The notes: generated from the letters alone by a model not told the origin. DNA of 64,000 nt from Bacteroidota bacterium (GCA_014190575.1 BJGQ01000004.1:1-64000); one strand, 5' to 3'. Numbered from the stretch's first letter, positions 8,923 to 19,187 are shown. Program-made: numbers and translations.

Positions 8923-10344
8923 ATGAAAAAAATATATTTCCTTTTAATCCTTTTGTTAAAGTGTTCTTTCAGTAATGCAACGCATATTGAAGGTGCCGAT
9001 TTAACTTATCGCTCTCTTACTAACGACACACTTGAATTCACTTTTAAATTTTATCGAGACTGCGTTGGAATTTTACCTTCAAACAGCTATAATATTTATA
9101 TCAGATCAACCAATTGTAATATTTATGATTCGTGTGTTGTAATGCAATTAGGAACTGAGATTGAAGTTTCTCCGCTTTGTCCAAACTACATATCACAGAG
9201 TACTTGCAATGGAGGAACATTACCCGGAGTTCAGGAATATATTTATACAGGAAAAAAATACCTGCCACAACTATGCGATGATTATGTTTTTTCTTGGGAA
9301 GAGTGTTGCCGCAATGCCACTATTACCAATATTGCAACTCCGGGCTTAGTCGGAATAAGGATGGAGGCTACTTGGAATAAAACCGCATCCGGAATGAATA
9401 ACTCAGCTGCATTTAATACGCTTCCAGTTTTTTATACTTGTGTTAATCAACCAATGAATTGGTTTTGTGGTGGGTATGATTCCGATGGCGATTCATTGGT
9501 TTACAATTTCATTCAGCCAAGATCAAACACCGCCAATACTGATTCATTTGTTTACCTATCTCCGTGGAGTTTCACTTATCCATTAACAACTCAGAGTGGC
9601 TCTATGAACCTTGATAATTCAACAGGAGAAATTTCAATGACTCCCAACGGAATGCCATTAGAAATTTCGTGTCTTGCTCTAAAAATAGATGAATATCGAA
9701 ACAGTAATTTAATTGCCTCAGTAATGCGTGATATACAAATGGTGATTTTAAACTGCGATAATTCAGCGCCCATGGTGGCCGGAAACCTGATCAATAATCT
9801 TGTTGGTGGAATTCAAACATCAAGCAATACCATTGAACTCTGTGCCGGAACTCAGGCTTCTTTTGATGTTATAGTTCATGATATAAATGGCGATAATGTT
9901 TTTGCTACTTCAAATATTAATTCAGTTTTAAGTGGTGGAACAGTTTTACTCAATACTATTTTGCCCGACTCTGCTCATGCACATTTTAATATCAATACGA
10001 ATGGTATGAATGCAGGAATTTATAATTTCAATTTGTTATTAAATGAAAATGCCTGCCCCATTTTTGGACAGAACGCTTACAACTATACAATTAAAATTTT
10101 GCAACAAACTGATGCCGGTTTAAATACTGCAATTTGTCAGCCTGCAAATTCAATTCAATTGAATGCAGTGGGCGGAACAGTTTTTTCCTGGTTACCAACT
10201 ACAGGATTAAGTGCTTCGAATATTTCCAATCCCATTGCATCTCCAATTGTAACAACAACCTACCATGTTTACTCAAATAATGCAGCAAGCACTTGTTCAA
10301 ACGACGACTCAGTTATAGTAGCAGTTATACACCGATTATATTAA
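8923..10344 (+). CDS. Secreted adhesin-like protein, 5' part of a frameshifted gene
   Basis: N-terminal 473 residues of a large secreted protein. A signal peptide (1-~19) is followed by THIEGADLTY and FYRDC, the typical opening of a widespread Bacteroidota surface-protein family, with many paired cysteines, then Ig-like/cadherin-like repeats (~290 onward) and a PKD-like segment ending in SNDDSVIVAV. At about 10320-10330 the frame is lost and the protein ends with four unrelated residues. The next frame (10293-11309) continues the domain exactly where this one stops. Restoring one base (for example GTTATA read as GTTTATA at 10324) joins the two parts into a protein of about 795 residues. Two TTTAGTATTC repeats lie between this gene and the preceding one. 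Confidence 0.75.
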   Translation: MKKIYFLLILLLKCSFSNATHIEGADLTYRSLTNDTLEFTFKFYRDCVGILPSNSYNIYIRSTNCNIYDSCVVMQLGTEIEVSPLCPNYISQSTCNGGTLPGVQEYIYTGKKYLPQLCDDYVFSWEECCRNATITNIATPGLVGIRMEATWNKTASGMNNSAAFNTLPVFYTCVNQPMNWFCGGYDSDGDSLVYNFIQPRSNTANTDSFVYLSPWSFTYPLTTQSGSMNLDNSTGEISMTPNGMPLEISCLALKIDEYRNSNLIASVMRDIQMVILNCDNSAPMVAGNLINNLVGGIQTSSNTIELCAGTQASFDVIVHDINGDNVFATSNINSVLSGGTVLLNTILPDSAHAHFNINTNGMNAGIYNFNLLLNENACPIFGQNAYNYTIKILQQTDAGLNTAICQPANSIQLNAVGGTVFSWLPTTGLSASNISNPIASPIVTTTYHVYSNNAASTCSNDDSVIVAVIHRLY

Positions 10345-11309
10345 ATACGAACTTGTCGCAGGATAGTGCCTGTTTCGGAGAATCGGTTCAATTGATGTCA
10401 AGTGTTAGTGGCGGTGCCGGAAGCGGATATATTTATTCATGGACTAATGGCTCTGGTAATTTGGTTTCAACTATTGCTAACCCTCTCTTGTTTCCCTTTG
10501 CATCCGGTGTTTATCACCTGACGGTCAGTAATGGAAATTGCATGGCTTCAGACGATGTGATTTATACTATGGTTCCAATTCCGGTTAATAATGTGAGTGC
10601 TACTCCTTTGAATGGGTGTATACCGCTTACTGTAACTACTACTAACAATTCAATCAATGCGATTAGTTATTTCTGGAATGCAGGAAACGGAAACATTTAC
10701 ACTGCTGAGGCACCTGCAATAGTTTATAATTCATGCTGTACATATACCATCTCATACATATCTACAGGATTGGCCGGATGCACTGATACTACTATTATTT
10801 CTCCTGTGTTAACTGACTTTCCTTATCCGCCTGCAACTATTATTTACGAATTTGGTCATTTGACTGCAACTGATTTTGCTCTTTATATCTGGTATTTTAA
10901 CGGAGTAGAAATACCTGGAAATAATGGGCCACATCAGCCTTGTGATTCTGCCGGATATTATCAGGTTTTAACTTCATGGAATGGTGTCTGTTACATGCTT
11001 TCTGATTCGTTTTATTTTGATTGTGGTCAGGGTAGTGGTATTGGAATAGAAAATACAAAACCAGACAACCTGTTTTCCATTTACCCAAATCCAACTTCAA
11101 AAGAAATAACCGTCAACTATAACTTAAATACTTCAGGCACTTTTTCTATATACAATCTTCTTGGAGAAAAACAAGATGAAATAATTTTAGAAAAGAACAC
11201 CACCAAGAAAAATATTTCCTTCAACAATATTTCATCAGGAATTTATTTCTGTGTAATAAAAACAGAAGAGGGAAAAATGTTTGAACAGAAATTAGTGGTG
11301 CAGAAATAA
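10293..11309 (+). CDS. Secreted adhesin-like protein, 3' part with T9SS sorting domain
   Basis: Continuation of the gene starting at 8923 in the next frame; the ATG at 10293 is not a credible start because its first ~15 codons overlap the upstream frame and encode no signal peptide. From about residue 15 (TPIILNTNLSQDSACFGE) it reads as PKD-like repeats, followed by a T9SS C-terminal sorting domain (LFSIYPNPTSKEI, then YNLLGEKQDE, ISSGIYF, ending MFEQKLVVQK). Alone it could not be secreted. Either the chromosome carries a real frameshift or one base is missing from the assembly. The gene ends at a bidirectional terminator shared with the porU-like gene. Confidence 0.7.
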   Translation: MFKRRLSYSSSYTPIILNTNLSQDSACFGESVQLMSSVSGGAGSGYIYSWTNGSGNLVSTIANPLLFPFASGVYHLTVSNGNCMASDDVIYTMVPIPVNNVSATPLNGCIPLTVTTTNNSINAISYFWNAGNGNIYTAEAPAIVYNSCCTYTISYISTGLAGCTDTTIISPVLTDFPYPPATIIYEFGHLTATDFALYIWYFNGVEIPGNNGPHQPCDSAGYYQVLTSWNGVCYMLSDSFYFDCGQGSGIGIENTKPDNLFSIYPNPTSKEITVNYNLNTSGTFSIYNLLGEKQDEIILEKNTTKKNISFNNISSGIYFCVIKTEEGKMFEQKLVVQK

Positions 11310-11332
11310 ATTAATTTTTGACAGAACTAAAT

Positions 11333-11374
11333 AAAAAATCGCCCCTGCATTTTAAAATGTCGGGGCGATTTTAT
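11333..11374. terminator. Bidirectional terminator between convergent genes
   Basis: The outer stem AAAATCGCCCC/GGGGCGATTTT encloses a second self-complementary stretch, CATTTTAAAATG. A-runs and T-runs flank both sides, so it can end transcripts from the adhesin gene and from the porU-like gene. Confidence 0.8.
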
Positions 11375-11397
11375 TTTAATTTTTAAAAGCGAAAATA

Positions 11398-14300
11398 TTA
11401 TCGCATCAAATACATCTTGCCAATTCCATTTTTAAAATATTTATCAGTGCCGGTGTCATACTTGTCAATGGTTTCATTGTTTGCATTTGCAATTACTCTA
11501 TAGATGTATAAACCGTTTGCAAGAGCATCACCATATTGATCAGTTCCGTCCCACGCAAAGTCGGTCATGTTTCTGCCAATGTGAAGATTACCCAATTCAT
11601 CTTTAAATATTTCGCGCACCACTTTTCCTGAAACATTCAAGATTTGAATTTTCATAAAATCTGGAACAACAGAACCGGTGAGGGTAAATACAAATCGAGT
11701 TTGGGTAGTAAACGGATTCGGATAGTTGAGCACATTCGAAATCATTTGTTTGTTTATTACTTCAAACGAAACCTGGTAAGCAAAATTTCCTGAAGCATTT
11801 CCGCTTCGGTCGTAACCCTGAACAAACAAATGATAAATTCCATCCAACGCAAAAACAGGTTTTAAAATCGCAGCGGCATTGTTGCTTTTATTTAATTGTG
11901 TTGAATCAGCAGCAACGAATACGAATTGTGTTCCGTCAAAAATTACTCTGTGATAAGAACCATCAGGATAAACAAAATGGATTTTCATTAATGAAGTATC
12001 ATTGATCAACAGCTTAAGATTGTTGTCTTTCAATTGAATATTTATTTCAGGTTTTGCTGAAACAATATCGGCATCTAATATTCTGACACCATCAAAGGTG
12101 ACATCTAAAAACGGATTGATTAAATCTTTGCTTGCAGTAAATCGAAGCGCTCCCAAATTATTAAAATGGTATTGCTCCAACTGATGATGATTATCAAATG
12201 GATTTGCATCCATAATAATTGAATTCAAACCATTATAAACTCCACTGCTTATTGGAAAATAGAATGATGTATGCAAAGTGTCATTTGCATTGAGACTATC
12301 TAATTTATTATAAACTATATGCGCCTGATTGGTAGCATCTGTAATGTTGTACTTCATTGTTATACTATCCATATCATAATCACTTACATTTTCAAGAGCA
12401 ATATCCAACTTCATATTCTGATAAATATTTACTGTATCGCTGAACGATAAATAAGCTGCAGGATTTAAAGCTGCTTCGGGCACTCCCATGTAATTAATGC
12501 GCCATGCATCTAACTGAACCGGAGTTCTGTTGGTTGTATCAGTTGAACTCAACCGCATTTTTAAATATGGATAAACGGATGCATCAATTCCTGAAATAAT
12601 TGTGTCGGCTGCAAGAATGGTAGGTAAAAGCACAGTTGAAATTCCATTGTTGTCAATTCCAATCAGTTCAAGATTTATACTGTCTGCGCCAACTTCAATT
12701 TCGTGTTTTTTCCAATGCAATGAGGTCCATTGTTTTGCCGGACCAATCAGCGGAGTTTCTAAATATCCACGATCCCATGCTCCCTGAATAATAAAGCTTG
12801 TATCAATTATTGCAGAAAATGAATCACCGATAATTTCGGTTGCCGGATAATTCGGACTTCCTTTTTTGCTGAATAAAACATAAGGTTCGGTGGTTGTTAT
12901 TGTATCAAGATCCATTCCGCCAATGGTATGAAAAGCATCCTTCATTCCCTGATCCCACAAAGGCATTCCTGCATTATTGAGCGTCATGGCAAGAACATAA
13001 TTTCCTTGCGGAATTGTATCAATGAAAGCTTCAATTGCAGGAAATGATGCAGGATCATTTCCATTGAAATAAAAAGCATTAAGGTTTTGTGGCCAACAAT
13101 GAATATTTCCATACTGACCATAACCAGTTCCCTGATTTACACTTTCCCATTGCAAACCTGTTAAAGAATCAATTACAGCGAACATTAAGTTAGCTCCTGT
13201 ACCGCAGGTCCAGTTAGCCATTCGAACATTATTAATAAAGTAGGAAGGTTCATCCCAACCCAATGGACCACCGGTATAATAATTTGTAATTCCATTGTAG
13301 ACACCAACTGTAATAAAGTCATCGGCATATTTAAATATTCTATTAGCAGGGAGTTCAATGCTGCCGAATTTATCTTTTAGATATTGAAAATAATGAGATT
13401 GATTCCATCCTAATGAAGAGCCATTTATATAAATGAACGAACTGTTGTGCCAGCTAAAACCATTATTATAAAGTGTGTCGAGTGAAGTTCTCCAATAATA
13501 AACAGTACTGTCGTGAAGAGTAACAGCAGGAGTCCATTTTGCAACCCCACCAATCTGATTGATTTTAATTTCCTGAAATAATGAAGAGTTAAAATTTTCA
13601 GTTGTATCAATTTGAAAGACATATTGCTTGCTCGTTGCAAATGCATTTACAGTTGATGCTTTCAGTGTTACACTTTGATGATTCACAATGGAGAATTCAT
13701 ACGGATAAACCGGAATGATATCATCGCTGAGAATTAATAAATCAACTGTCAGATTATTATTTGTTTCTGATGATTCCACTATATGATTGTCAGATTCAAC
13801 TTTAATACTGAATTGATTTAATCCAAGTGCAGTGAATGCATTTGTTTTGATATTGAATGTTAGCGTATCGAGAAAATAAGTTGCTGCAATTTTTTTATGT
13901 GCAACAAGATATTGTTGCCCGTTTGGAAATATTCGTGTGATATCAACGAATATGCTGTCATGAATTGCTTTTCCAATATTTGTTATTACCAGATTAAGCG
14001 CAAAGGAATCAACTCCCGCAGAAACAATTCCGGGGTTAAAACTTACTGAACTTGGTTCAATAACATAATCAGGAAGCGGATGTGTATTTAATTTTAATGA
14101 TGGATCTCCATTCAAGCCCATTTGTTCCAACACAGTGCGATCAACTCCGCTTGGATTATTATTCAGAATATCATTGATAGAATTTTTTATCACCGTTCCG
14201 ATTGGTTCGTAATAACTTTTTACTGAAAGGTTCTGATAAAAATTATTTGTATAAACATCTAAACTATTTGAAATGGAAAAAGTAGCAGCAGCTAAAAAAG

Positions 14301-16386
14301 CGATAGCACCTGCGTTGTGGGCAAAAACAAATTCATCACTCAAACCTGTTCCATCATAAAATAAATTTCCGAGCAAACATCCGTTTGAAAGAATCATTGG
14401 ATACTTTCCATAGTTCGAATAATTTTCAGGATGATCTAAATTAAAATCAAATGAATTGTACGAAGAGTGACCAAAGAAATTTATCAATGAAACTCCGGTA
14501 TTAATCAATGAATCAAGATAATCGGATGTGGCTGTTGCAATAGGGTCTGAACTTGTTTTAAAGAAAGAATAAACTTTGCCACCAAAAAGTGTGTCTTCAA
14601 TTATTGGTTTGTAACTGTTTAGGTAATATTGAAAAATTGTTTGATCCTGTAAATTTTCTCCTCCACCTAGATGCAATACCCTTTTCATCCAAGACTTGTC
14701 GGCAATTGTTTGAGGTGCGTTTTGAGCAGCTACAAACTGTTGTGCTTTTTCTAAATAATTCTTTATGTCAGTGGTATTTAGTGCTGGAATTCTTCCAATA
14801 GCAATTAAAGGTGTTTGATTGGTATTTGTTGAAGTTAATAAAATATCAGACCCTGGCCATGCCCATGTTGGAATGTAGTTGTGCGGTTTGCTAGCCGGAA
14901 TATCATTGTAGTTTAAAAATTCAATTCCTTTCCCGATTATAAAAATATTTTTTGTTGTTGTACCCGCCCAGGTGTCGTTAATAAATTTGCTAAAATTTCT
15001 TATACTAATAGGATGCATTTCAACGCCATAGCTAAACTGGTCATACAGCTCTTCTATATTCGCAACGATTGCCTGATATCCGGTTGAATTTTTAAAATCT
15101 TTGTATTGCTGAACATAATTATTTCCGGAACCATCATCAAAGAAAAATGGATGCGAAATAATTATGAAGTCACCTTGATTTACAGGATTGGTATAATCTG
15201 TAAATGTTTTTTGCTGCATACTATTAACCAACAAAATATCAGTTCCGGGTGTTTGAGCCACTACCATTAATTGCCGTTCAGTAGCTGATGGGGGAAGTAA
15301 AAATTTTAATGTGTCACCGGAAATAACAGGTGTTAGTCTTAACCGGTTTGTGAAATCATAAAGCACAGGAACAGTACTCTGGTCATTAAAATTATAAATC
15401 TCAATGTACTTATTAGTTACAGAGGATGGCAATGAAAATTTTGTATTACCATTATTATCAAAATTAAATTGCCTTGGATATTTTAAATTTAAATAAGAGA
15501 TTCCATTGTTATCGTAATAGGTTGGCGAGTTAACTGTTGAATATATAAAACTTGTTGTTCCATTGCCAATTAATGAGTTAGAAGAAATAGAAAGGTCAGC
15601 TGTTTCAGTATGAAAATCTGCATAACTATAAGTTTGTTGCAATGTTCCACCAATCGATAAATCAAGTAAGTGCGCACCCGGGAATCTGCCGATCCAGCTT
15701 GATTTAAATTTTGCCGTAGGTCCTGAAACATAAGGAAACGGAGTATATAGGTTTACCGTGTTTGCTGATAAAGTAAACCAACCTTGAGTATATCCTTCAC
15801 CATCACTTAAATCAGAATTGAAAATTGGCTGTCCTTGAATATCAGGTTTTCCCTTGCTATATGTTGAACTTAAACGCGCTTGCCCGTATATATTTTCTGT
15901 TAAGTACCAACACCAGTTTTCTTTTGCAGGATGACCTGAAATATTATTTGTAGTTTGTGTTAAACGCAAATGGCCGACAGATGAATTATAGGTTAAAAAA
16001 TAGGCGGCAGTATCATTAAATAAACTTAACCTCACATTTCCTTGCCAAGCTGTATTCTCATACATATTTGAATCAAGAGCACCATCATTTTTCAAAGCAT
16101 AAAATTCGATGTAATCTGTATTGCTTAAAATTGAATTGGTTGAAACATACATTGGCACTTCTTGCCCTCTACCGAAAATCTGAAAGTCGGAACCATTAAT
16201 AGTTGAAACCGGAATTCCGGATTGTTGAAGGACTGAATAAGTGACACGATACAATCCGTCCTGGGAAATTTTTATTTTGTAATAAGTCTGATTGTAATTA
16301 ATCCATTCATTTCCGTAAGACTGCGCCTGCAATCCTTCAGAAAATAAAATGAATAAAGTGACACTGAGAAGTAAATAATTTTTCAT
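11398..16386 (-). CDS. Type IX secretion C25-family peptidase, PorU-like (PorU2 type)
   Basis: A 1662-residue gingipain-fold (C25) protein with a signal peptide (1-21, ending LQAQS). The catalytic dyad is visible as His640 (FFGHSSYNSF) and Cys670 (LSNGCLLGN). Long beta-rich domains follow, including CARDB-like stretches around 850-900, and the C-terminus is FlgD-Ig-like (VLNYPNPF, then WDGTDQYGD, LANGLYIYRV) rather than a canonical T9SS tail. PorU is the sortase that removes the sorting domain from T9SS cargo and attaches it to the surface. This protein is longer than classical PorU (~1150 residues) and is paired with a PorV-like barrel, which matches the PorU2/PorV2 arrangement. Its ATG overlaps the stop of the upstream porV-like gene (TAATG), so the two are translationally coupled. 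The precise sortase role is inferred. Confidence 0.85.
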   Translation of the reverse strand: MKNYLLLSVTLFILFSEGLQAQSYGNEWINYNQTYYKIKISQDGLYRVTYSVLQQSGIPVSTINGSDFQIFGRGQEVPMYVSTNSILSNTDYIEFYALKNDGALDSNMYENTAWQGNVRLSLFNDTAAYFLTYNSSVGHLRLTQTTNNISGHPAKENWCWYLTENIYGQARLSSTYSKGKPDIQGQPIFNSDLSDGEGYTQGWFTLSANTVNLYTPFPYVSGPTAKFKSSWIGRFPGAHLLDLSIGGTLQQTYSYADFHTETADLSISSNSLIGNGTTSFIYSTVNSPTYYDNNGISYLNLKYPRQFNFDNNGNTKFSLPSSVTNKYIEIYNFNDQSTVPVLYDFTNRLRLTPVISGDTLKFLLPPSATERQLMVVAQTPGTDILLVNSMQQKTFTDYTNPVNQGDFIIISHPFFFDDGSGNNYVQQYKDFKNSTGYQAIVANIEELYDQFSYGVEMHPISIRNFSKFINDTWAGTTTKNIFIIGKGIEFLNYNDIPASKPHNYIPTWAWPGSDILLTSTNTNQTPLIAIGRIPALNTTDIKNYLEKAQQFVAAQNAPQTIADKSWMKRVLHLGGGENLQDQTIFQYYLNSYKPIIEDTLFGGKVYSFFKTSSDPIATATSDYLDSLINTGVSLINFFGHSSYNSFDFNLDHPENYSNYGKYPMILSNGCLLGNLFYDGTGLSDEFVFAHNAGAIAFLAAATFSISNSLDVYTNNFYQNLSVKSYYEPIGTVIKNSINDILNNNPSGVDRTVLEQMGLNGDPSLKLNTHPLPDYVIEPSSVSFNPGIVSAGVDSFALNLVITNIGKAIHDSIFVDITRIFPNGQQYLVAHKKIAATYFLDTLTFNIKTNAFTALGLNQFSIKVESDNHIVESSETNNNLTVDLLILSDDIIPVYPYEFSIVNHQSVTLKASTVNAFATSKQYVFQIDTTENFNSSLFQEIKINQIGGVAKWTPAVTLHDSTVYYWRTSLDTLYNNGFSWHNSSFIYINGSSLGWNQSHYFQYLKDKFGSIELPANRIFKYADDFITVGVYNGITNYYTGGPLGWDEPSYFINNVRMANWTCGTGANLMFAVIDSLTGLQWESVNQGTGYGQYGNIHCWPQNLNAFYFNGNDPASFPAIEAFIDTIPQGNYVLAMTLNNAGMPLWDQGMKDAFHTIGGMDLDTITTTEPYVLFSKKGSPNYPATEIIGDSFSAIIDTSFIIQGAWDRGYLETPLIGPAKQWTSLHWKKHEIEVGADSINLELIGIDNNGISTVLLPTILAADTIISGIDASVYPYLKMRLSSTDTTNRTPVQLDAWRINYMGVPEAALNPAAYLSFSDTVNIYQNMKLDIALENVSDYDMDSITMKYNITDATNQAHIVYNKLDSLNANDTLHTSFYFPISSGVYNGLNSIIMDANPFDNHHQLEQYHFNNLGALRFTASKDLINPFLDVTFDGVRILDADIVSAKPEINIQLKDNNLKLLINDTSLMKIHFVYPDGSYHRVIFDGTQFVFVAADSTQLNKSNNAAAILKPVFALDGIYHLFVQGYDRSGNASGNFAYQVSFEVINKQMISNVLNYPNPFTTQTRFVFTLTGSVVPDFMKIQILNVSGKVVREIFKDELGNLHIGRNMTDFAWDGTDQYGDALANGLYIYRVIANANNETIDKYDTGTDKYFKNGIGKMYLMR

Positions 16387-17474
16387 TATTGTGTTTTATT
16401 ATTAAGACTCAATCGCAAGGAGAAAACATTTGAATAAAGTGAGGAAGAAAAATTTCCAACATTTGTTAAAGCATAATCAATCATTACTTTTTTAATGTGT
16501 AACCCAACGCCAATATTTGGTTGCATGGTCGTTATTTTTCCACCGTCAATATCGTTTGTCGCTTTTTGAAAATTACCAATACCTGCTCGCAGGTAAATAG
16601 TTTTCATGTAGTTGGCTTCAATTCCAAGTTTCGGATCAACACTTAAAAATTTTGATGGCAGCAAAACATTTTCTTTTCCATCAGTAGTTAACGCAATATT
16701 AATTTCAGGATTGATTGAAAATTTTTCTCCGATTTTATAATCATAACAAGCACCCAAAATAAATTTAGGCGCGGTTAGTTCAGTGCTGCTGGTTGGAACA
16801 ATATTGTCGGCTGATAATAATGCCTGTGCTTGTTCATCAGTGAAAGTAAAACTCCATGCATTAAATGTGGTAGTAATATCCTTCGCCATCAAACCAAATT
16901 TCCAATTTCCTTTTTTGTATTGCGCCCCCGCATCAGCGCCTATTCCCCAGCTATGCGCCATGCCGCCAACTATGCGGTGTATGATTTTGGCATTTACTCC
17001 CCAAGTCAATCCTTCAATAGTTGTTGAAGAAGCGAATGAACCAATGAATGCATAATCAGCGACTGAAAAAGAAGTGATGTTATCGTAATTAATACTTCCA
17101 TCCGGATTTTTTAAAAACAAAGTATTCGGAATATCATCAACACCAAATCGAATGATTGATAAACCAATTGCTTTTGTTTTATCAGTAAGTGGTTTTGCAA
17201 ATGAGGCATAATCATACTTTGCAATGCCAGCAAAATATTCACTGTGCATGGCACCAATTTGCATGTTATCAGTAATGGAAAGAAAACCGGCAGGGTTCCA
17301 GTAACCTGAAGTTATATCATCAACAGAAGCAACCTGCGCACTGCTCATCCCAAGTGACCGGGCTCCAACACCAATGTTTAAAAAGTCATTACTGTATTTT
17401 CGAAATTGCGCCCGGGATTGTAAACCATACGAGCATATTAATAAAAAGGCAATGAAAAAAATTCGGTATTTCAT
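16386..17474 (-). CDS. PorV/PorQ family outer-membrane protein (PorV2-like)
   Basis: A 362-residue outer-membrane beta-barrel of the PorV/PorQ/FadL-like group. The signal peptide (1-22) is followed by the family start QFRKYSNDFLNIGVGARSLG, and by the conserved WNPAG element near 57. Many alternating amphipathic strands follow, and the last residues (SNVFSLRLSLNN) form the closing strand. In Porphyromonas, PorV shuttles cargo to the PorU sortase at the outer membrane. The gene is first in a two-gene operon with the PorU-like peptidase (one-base overlap TAATG), which supports a joint function. It diverges from trxB. Confidence 0.85.
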   Translation of the reverse strand: MKYRIFFIAFLLICSYGLQSRAQFRKYSNDFLNIGVGARSLGMSSAQVASVDDITSGYWNPAGFLSITDNMQIGAMHSEYFAGIAKYDYASFAKPLTDKTKAIGLSIIRFGVDDIPNTLFLKNPDGSINYDNITSFSVADYAFIGSFASSTTIEGLTWGVNAKIIHRIVGGMAHSWGIGADAGAQYKKGNWKFGLMAKDITTTFNAWSFTFTDEQAQALLSADNIVPTSSTELTAPKFILGACYDYKIGEKFSINPEINIALTTDGKENVLLPSKFLSVDPKLGIEANYMKTIYLRAGIGNFQKATNDIDGGKITTMQPNIGVGLHIKKVMIDYALTNVGNFSSSLYSNVFSLRLSLNNKTQ

Positions 17475-17711
17475 AGAGGTGTTTTAAAAGTTTCGCTGTG
17501 TAACGAACGCATTTCCGTAAAATTACTTTTTTCCCTAAAATCATTAATTTTAGAAATGCACGGTTTATTACGATGTGGATAGTTAAAGGTTTTATTTTAA
17601 AATGACTGTGAATTGTTTATTCAATGGTATGGAATGAATAATGGTTCAAATTGAAAATTGATTTTTTTCAATGAACTAATAACTGTCAGTTCCGTTGTTC
17701 GGTTTGATTTT

Positions 17712-17718
17712 TATTTTG
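17712..17718 (+). promoter_or_regulatory. Putative -7 element of trxB
   Basis: TATTTTG, preceded by T and followed by CACC, in the typical setting of a Bacteroidota -7 box, 24 bases before the ATG at 17742. It lies inside the longer open frame beginning at 17658, which argues that this extension is not translated. Confidence 0.45.
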
Positions 17719-17741
17719 CACCACTAAAATTTCAAAAAAAA

Positions 17742-18674
17742 ATGTCAGAAGTATTAGAATGTTTAATTATTGGTTCCGGACCTGCAGGTTACACTGCAGC
17801 TATATATGCTGCCCGTGCTAATTTAAAACCTGTAATGATTACAGGTTTGGAGCAAGGCGGACAATTAATGAATACTACCGATGTTGAAAATTATCCGGGT
17901 TATCCAAATGGAATATTAGGGCCTGAAATGATGGAGGATTTTAAGAAACAGGCTGAGAGAATGGGAACAGATATTCGTTTTGGTTATGTAAACAAAGTTG
18001 ATTTCACAGGACCAATATTTAAAGTATGGATGGATGAAACAAAAGAGTTGCATGCTAAAACAATTATCATATCAACCGGAGCAACTGCAAAATGGTTAGG
18101 TATTCCATCAGAAACACGATTGAATGGAAGTGGCGTTTCAGCATGCGCAGTTTGCGATGGATTTTTTTACAGAGGGAAACCTGTTGCAATTGTAGGTGCC
18201 GGCGACACTGCTTGTGAAGAAGCAATTTACCTGAGCAAACTTTGTACTGAAGTACACATGATAGTTAGGAGTGATAAAATGCGTGCTTCGAAAGTGATGC
18301 AGGACAGAGTTGCACAAACAAAAAATATAAAAGTGTATTGGAACACTTCAACCGATGAAGTGCTTGGCGAAAAAGGAGTTACGGGTGCGCGATTGCATAA
18401 TAATATCACAGGTGAAAAAACTGAAATTAAAATTGATGGTTTTTTTGTTGCCATTGGTCATCAACCCAACTCGGATCCTTTCAAAGATTTTATTGATACT
18501 GATGAACAAGGTTATATTATCACACAACCAAATTCATCACGCACAAATGTGGCTGGAGTTTTTGCATGTGGCGATGTACAGGATAAAATTTATCGACAGG
18601 CTGTAACTGCTGCAGGTTCGGGTTGCATGGCTGCCTTGGATTCAGAAAGATACTTATCTGCGCTTGGTCATTGA
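17742..18674 (+). CDS. trxB: Thioredoxin-disulfide reductase
   Basis: Flavoenzyme that reduces thioredoxin with NADPH in the cytoplasm. FAD-binding GSGPAGYTAAIYAARA lies at the N-terminus, the redox-active CAVC is Cys135/Cys138, the NADPH-binding GAGDTACEEA follows at ~153, and the C-terminal FAD motif is FACGDVQDKIYRQAVTAAGSG. Length is 310 residues, normal for the family. An open frame extends upstream to 17658, but those 28 residues are not part of the family and the -7 element lies within them, so the ATG at 17742 is used. The peroxidase gene follows after 6 bases, and bshB1 is next, making a thiol-redox group. Confidence 0.95.
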   Translation: MSEVLECLIIGSGPAGYTAAIYAARANLKPVMITGLEQGGQLMNTTDVENYPGYPNGILGPEMMEDFKKQAERMGTDIRFGYVNKVDFTGPIFKVWMDETKELHAKTIIISTGATAKWLGIPSETRLNGSGVSACAVCDGFFYRGKPVAIVGAGDTACEEAIYLSKLCTEVHMIVRSDKMRASKVMQDRVAQTKNIKVYWNTSTDEVLGEKGVTGARLHNNITGEKTEIKIDGFFVAIGHQPNSDPFKDFIDTDEQGYIITQPNSSRTNVAGVFACGDVQDKIYRQAVTAAGSGCMAALDSERYLSALGH

Positions 18675-18680
18675 TGTGAA

Positions 18681-19187
18681 ATGAAAGAACAAAGTGTTTA
18701 TGATTTTACGGTAAATGATTTTCAGGGAAACGAAATTTCATTAAGTTATTATCGAGGTAAAGTTTTATTGATTGTAAATACCGCAAGCGCCTGCGGATAC
18801 ACTCCACAGTTTGCAAAATTGCAGAAGTTATATGAAACATATAAAGTAAAAGGTTTAGAAATTTTATCATTTTCATCCAATGATTTTGGAAGACAGGAAC
18901 CGCTTTCAAACGAAGGCGTTGTACAATTCTGTAAAGTAGAATTTGGGATAACATTCCCAGTGTTTGCAAAAATTAAAGTGAAAGGGATTGATGCACATCC
19001 ATTGTATAAATACCTTTCTGATAAAAAAAGGAATGGGAAAATTCAATCAAAACCTCTTTGGAATTTTCATAAATATCTTATCGATAAAAACGGAAAAGTG
19101 AGCGACTTCTTTATCACTCTTACCAACCCTGATAGTGTTAAAGTGATAAAAAAAATTGAATTGCTTTTAAATGAAAACAATTCTTAA
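18681..19187 (+). CDS. Glutathione peroxidase family protein (probably thioredoxin-dependent)
   Basis: Thiol peroxidase of 168 residues. The peroxidatic cysteine is in NTASACGYTPQ (~Cys37). The second block reads FSSNDFGRQEP where the family has FPCNQFGxQEP, so the usual resolving-region Cys is replaced by Ser. The WNFHKYLID block near 130 supplies the catalytic Trp and Asn. Non-selenium GPx enzymes of bacteria are mostly reduced by thioredoxin, and the gene lies 6 bases after trxB, a natural partner. There is no signal peptide, so it acts in the cytoplasm. The missing Cys suggests a different resolving mechanism. Confidence 0.9.
   Translation: MKEQSVYDFTVNDFQGNEISLSYYRGKVLLIVNTASACGYTPQFAKLQKLYETYKVKGLEILSFSSNDFGRQEPLSNEGVVQFCKVEFGITFPVFAKIKVKGIDAHPLYKYLSDKKRNGKIQSKPLWNFHKYLIDKNGKVSDFFITLTNPDSVKVIKKIELLLNENNS

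Noticed and set aside
17658-17741. N-terminal extension of trxB
   Set aside because: Not part of the family and overlapped by the -7 element.
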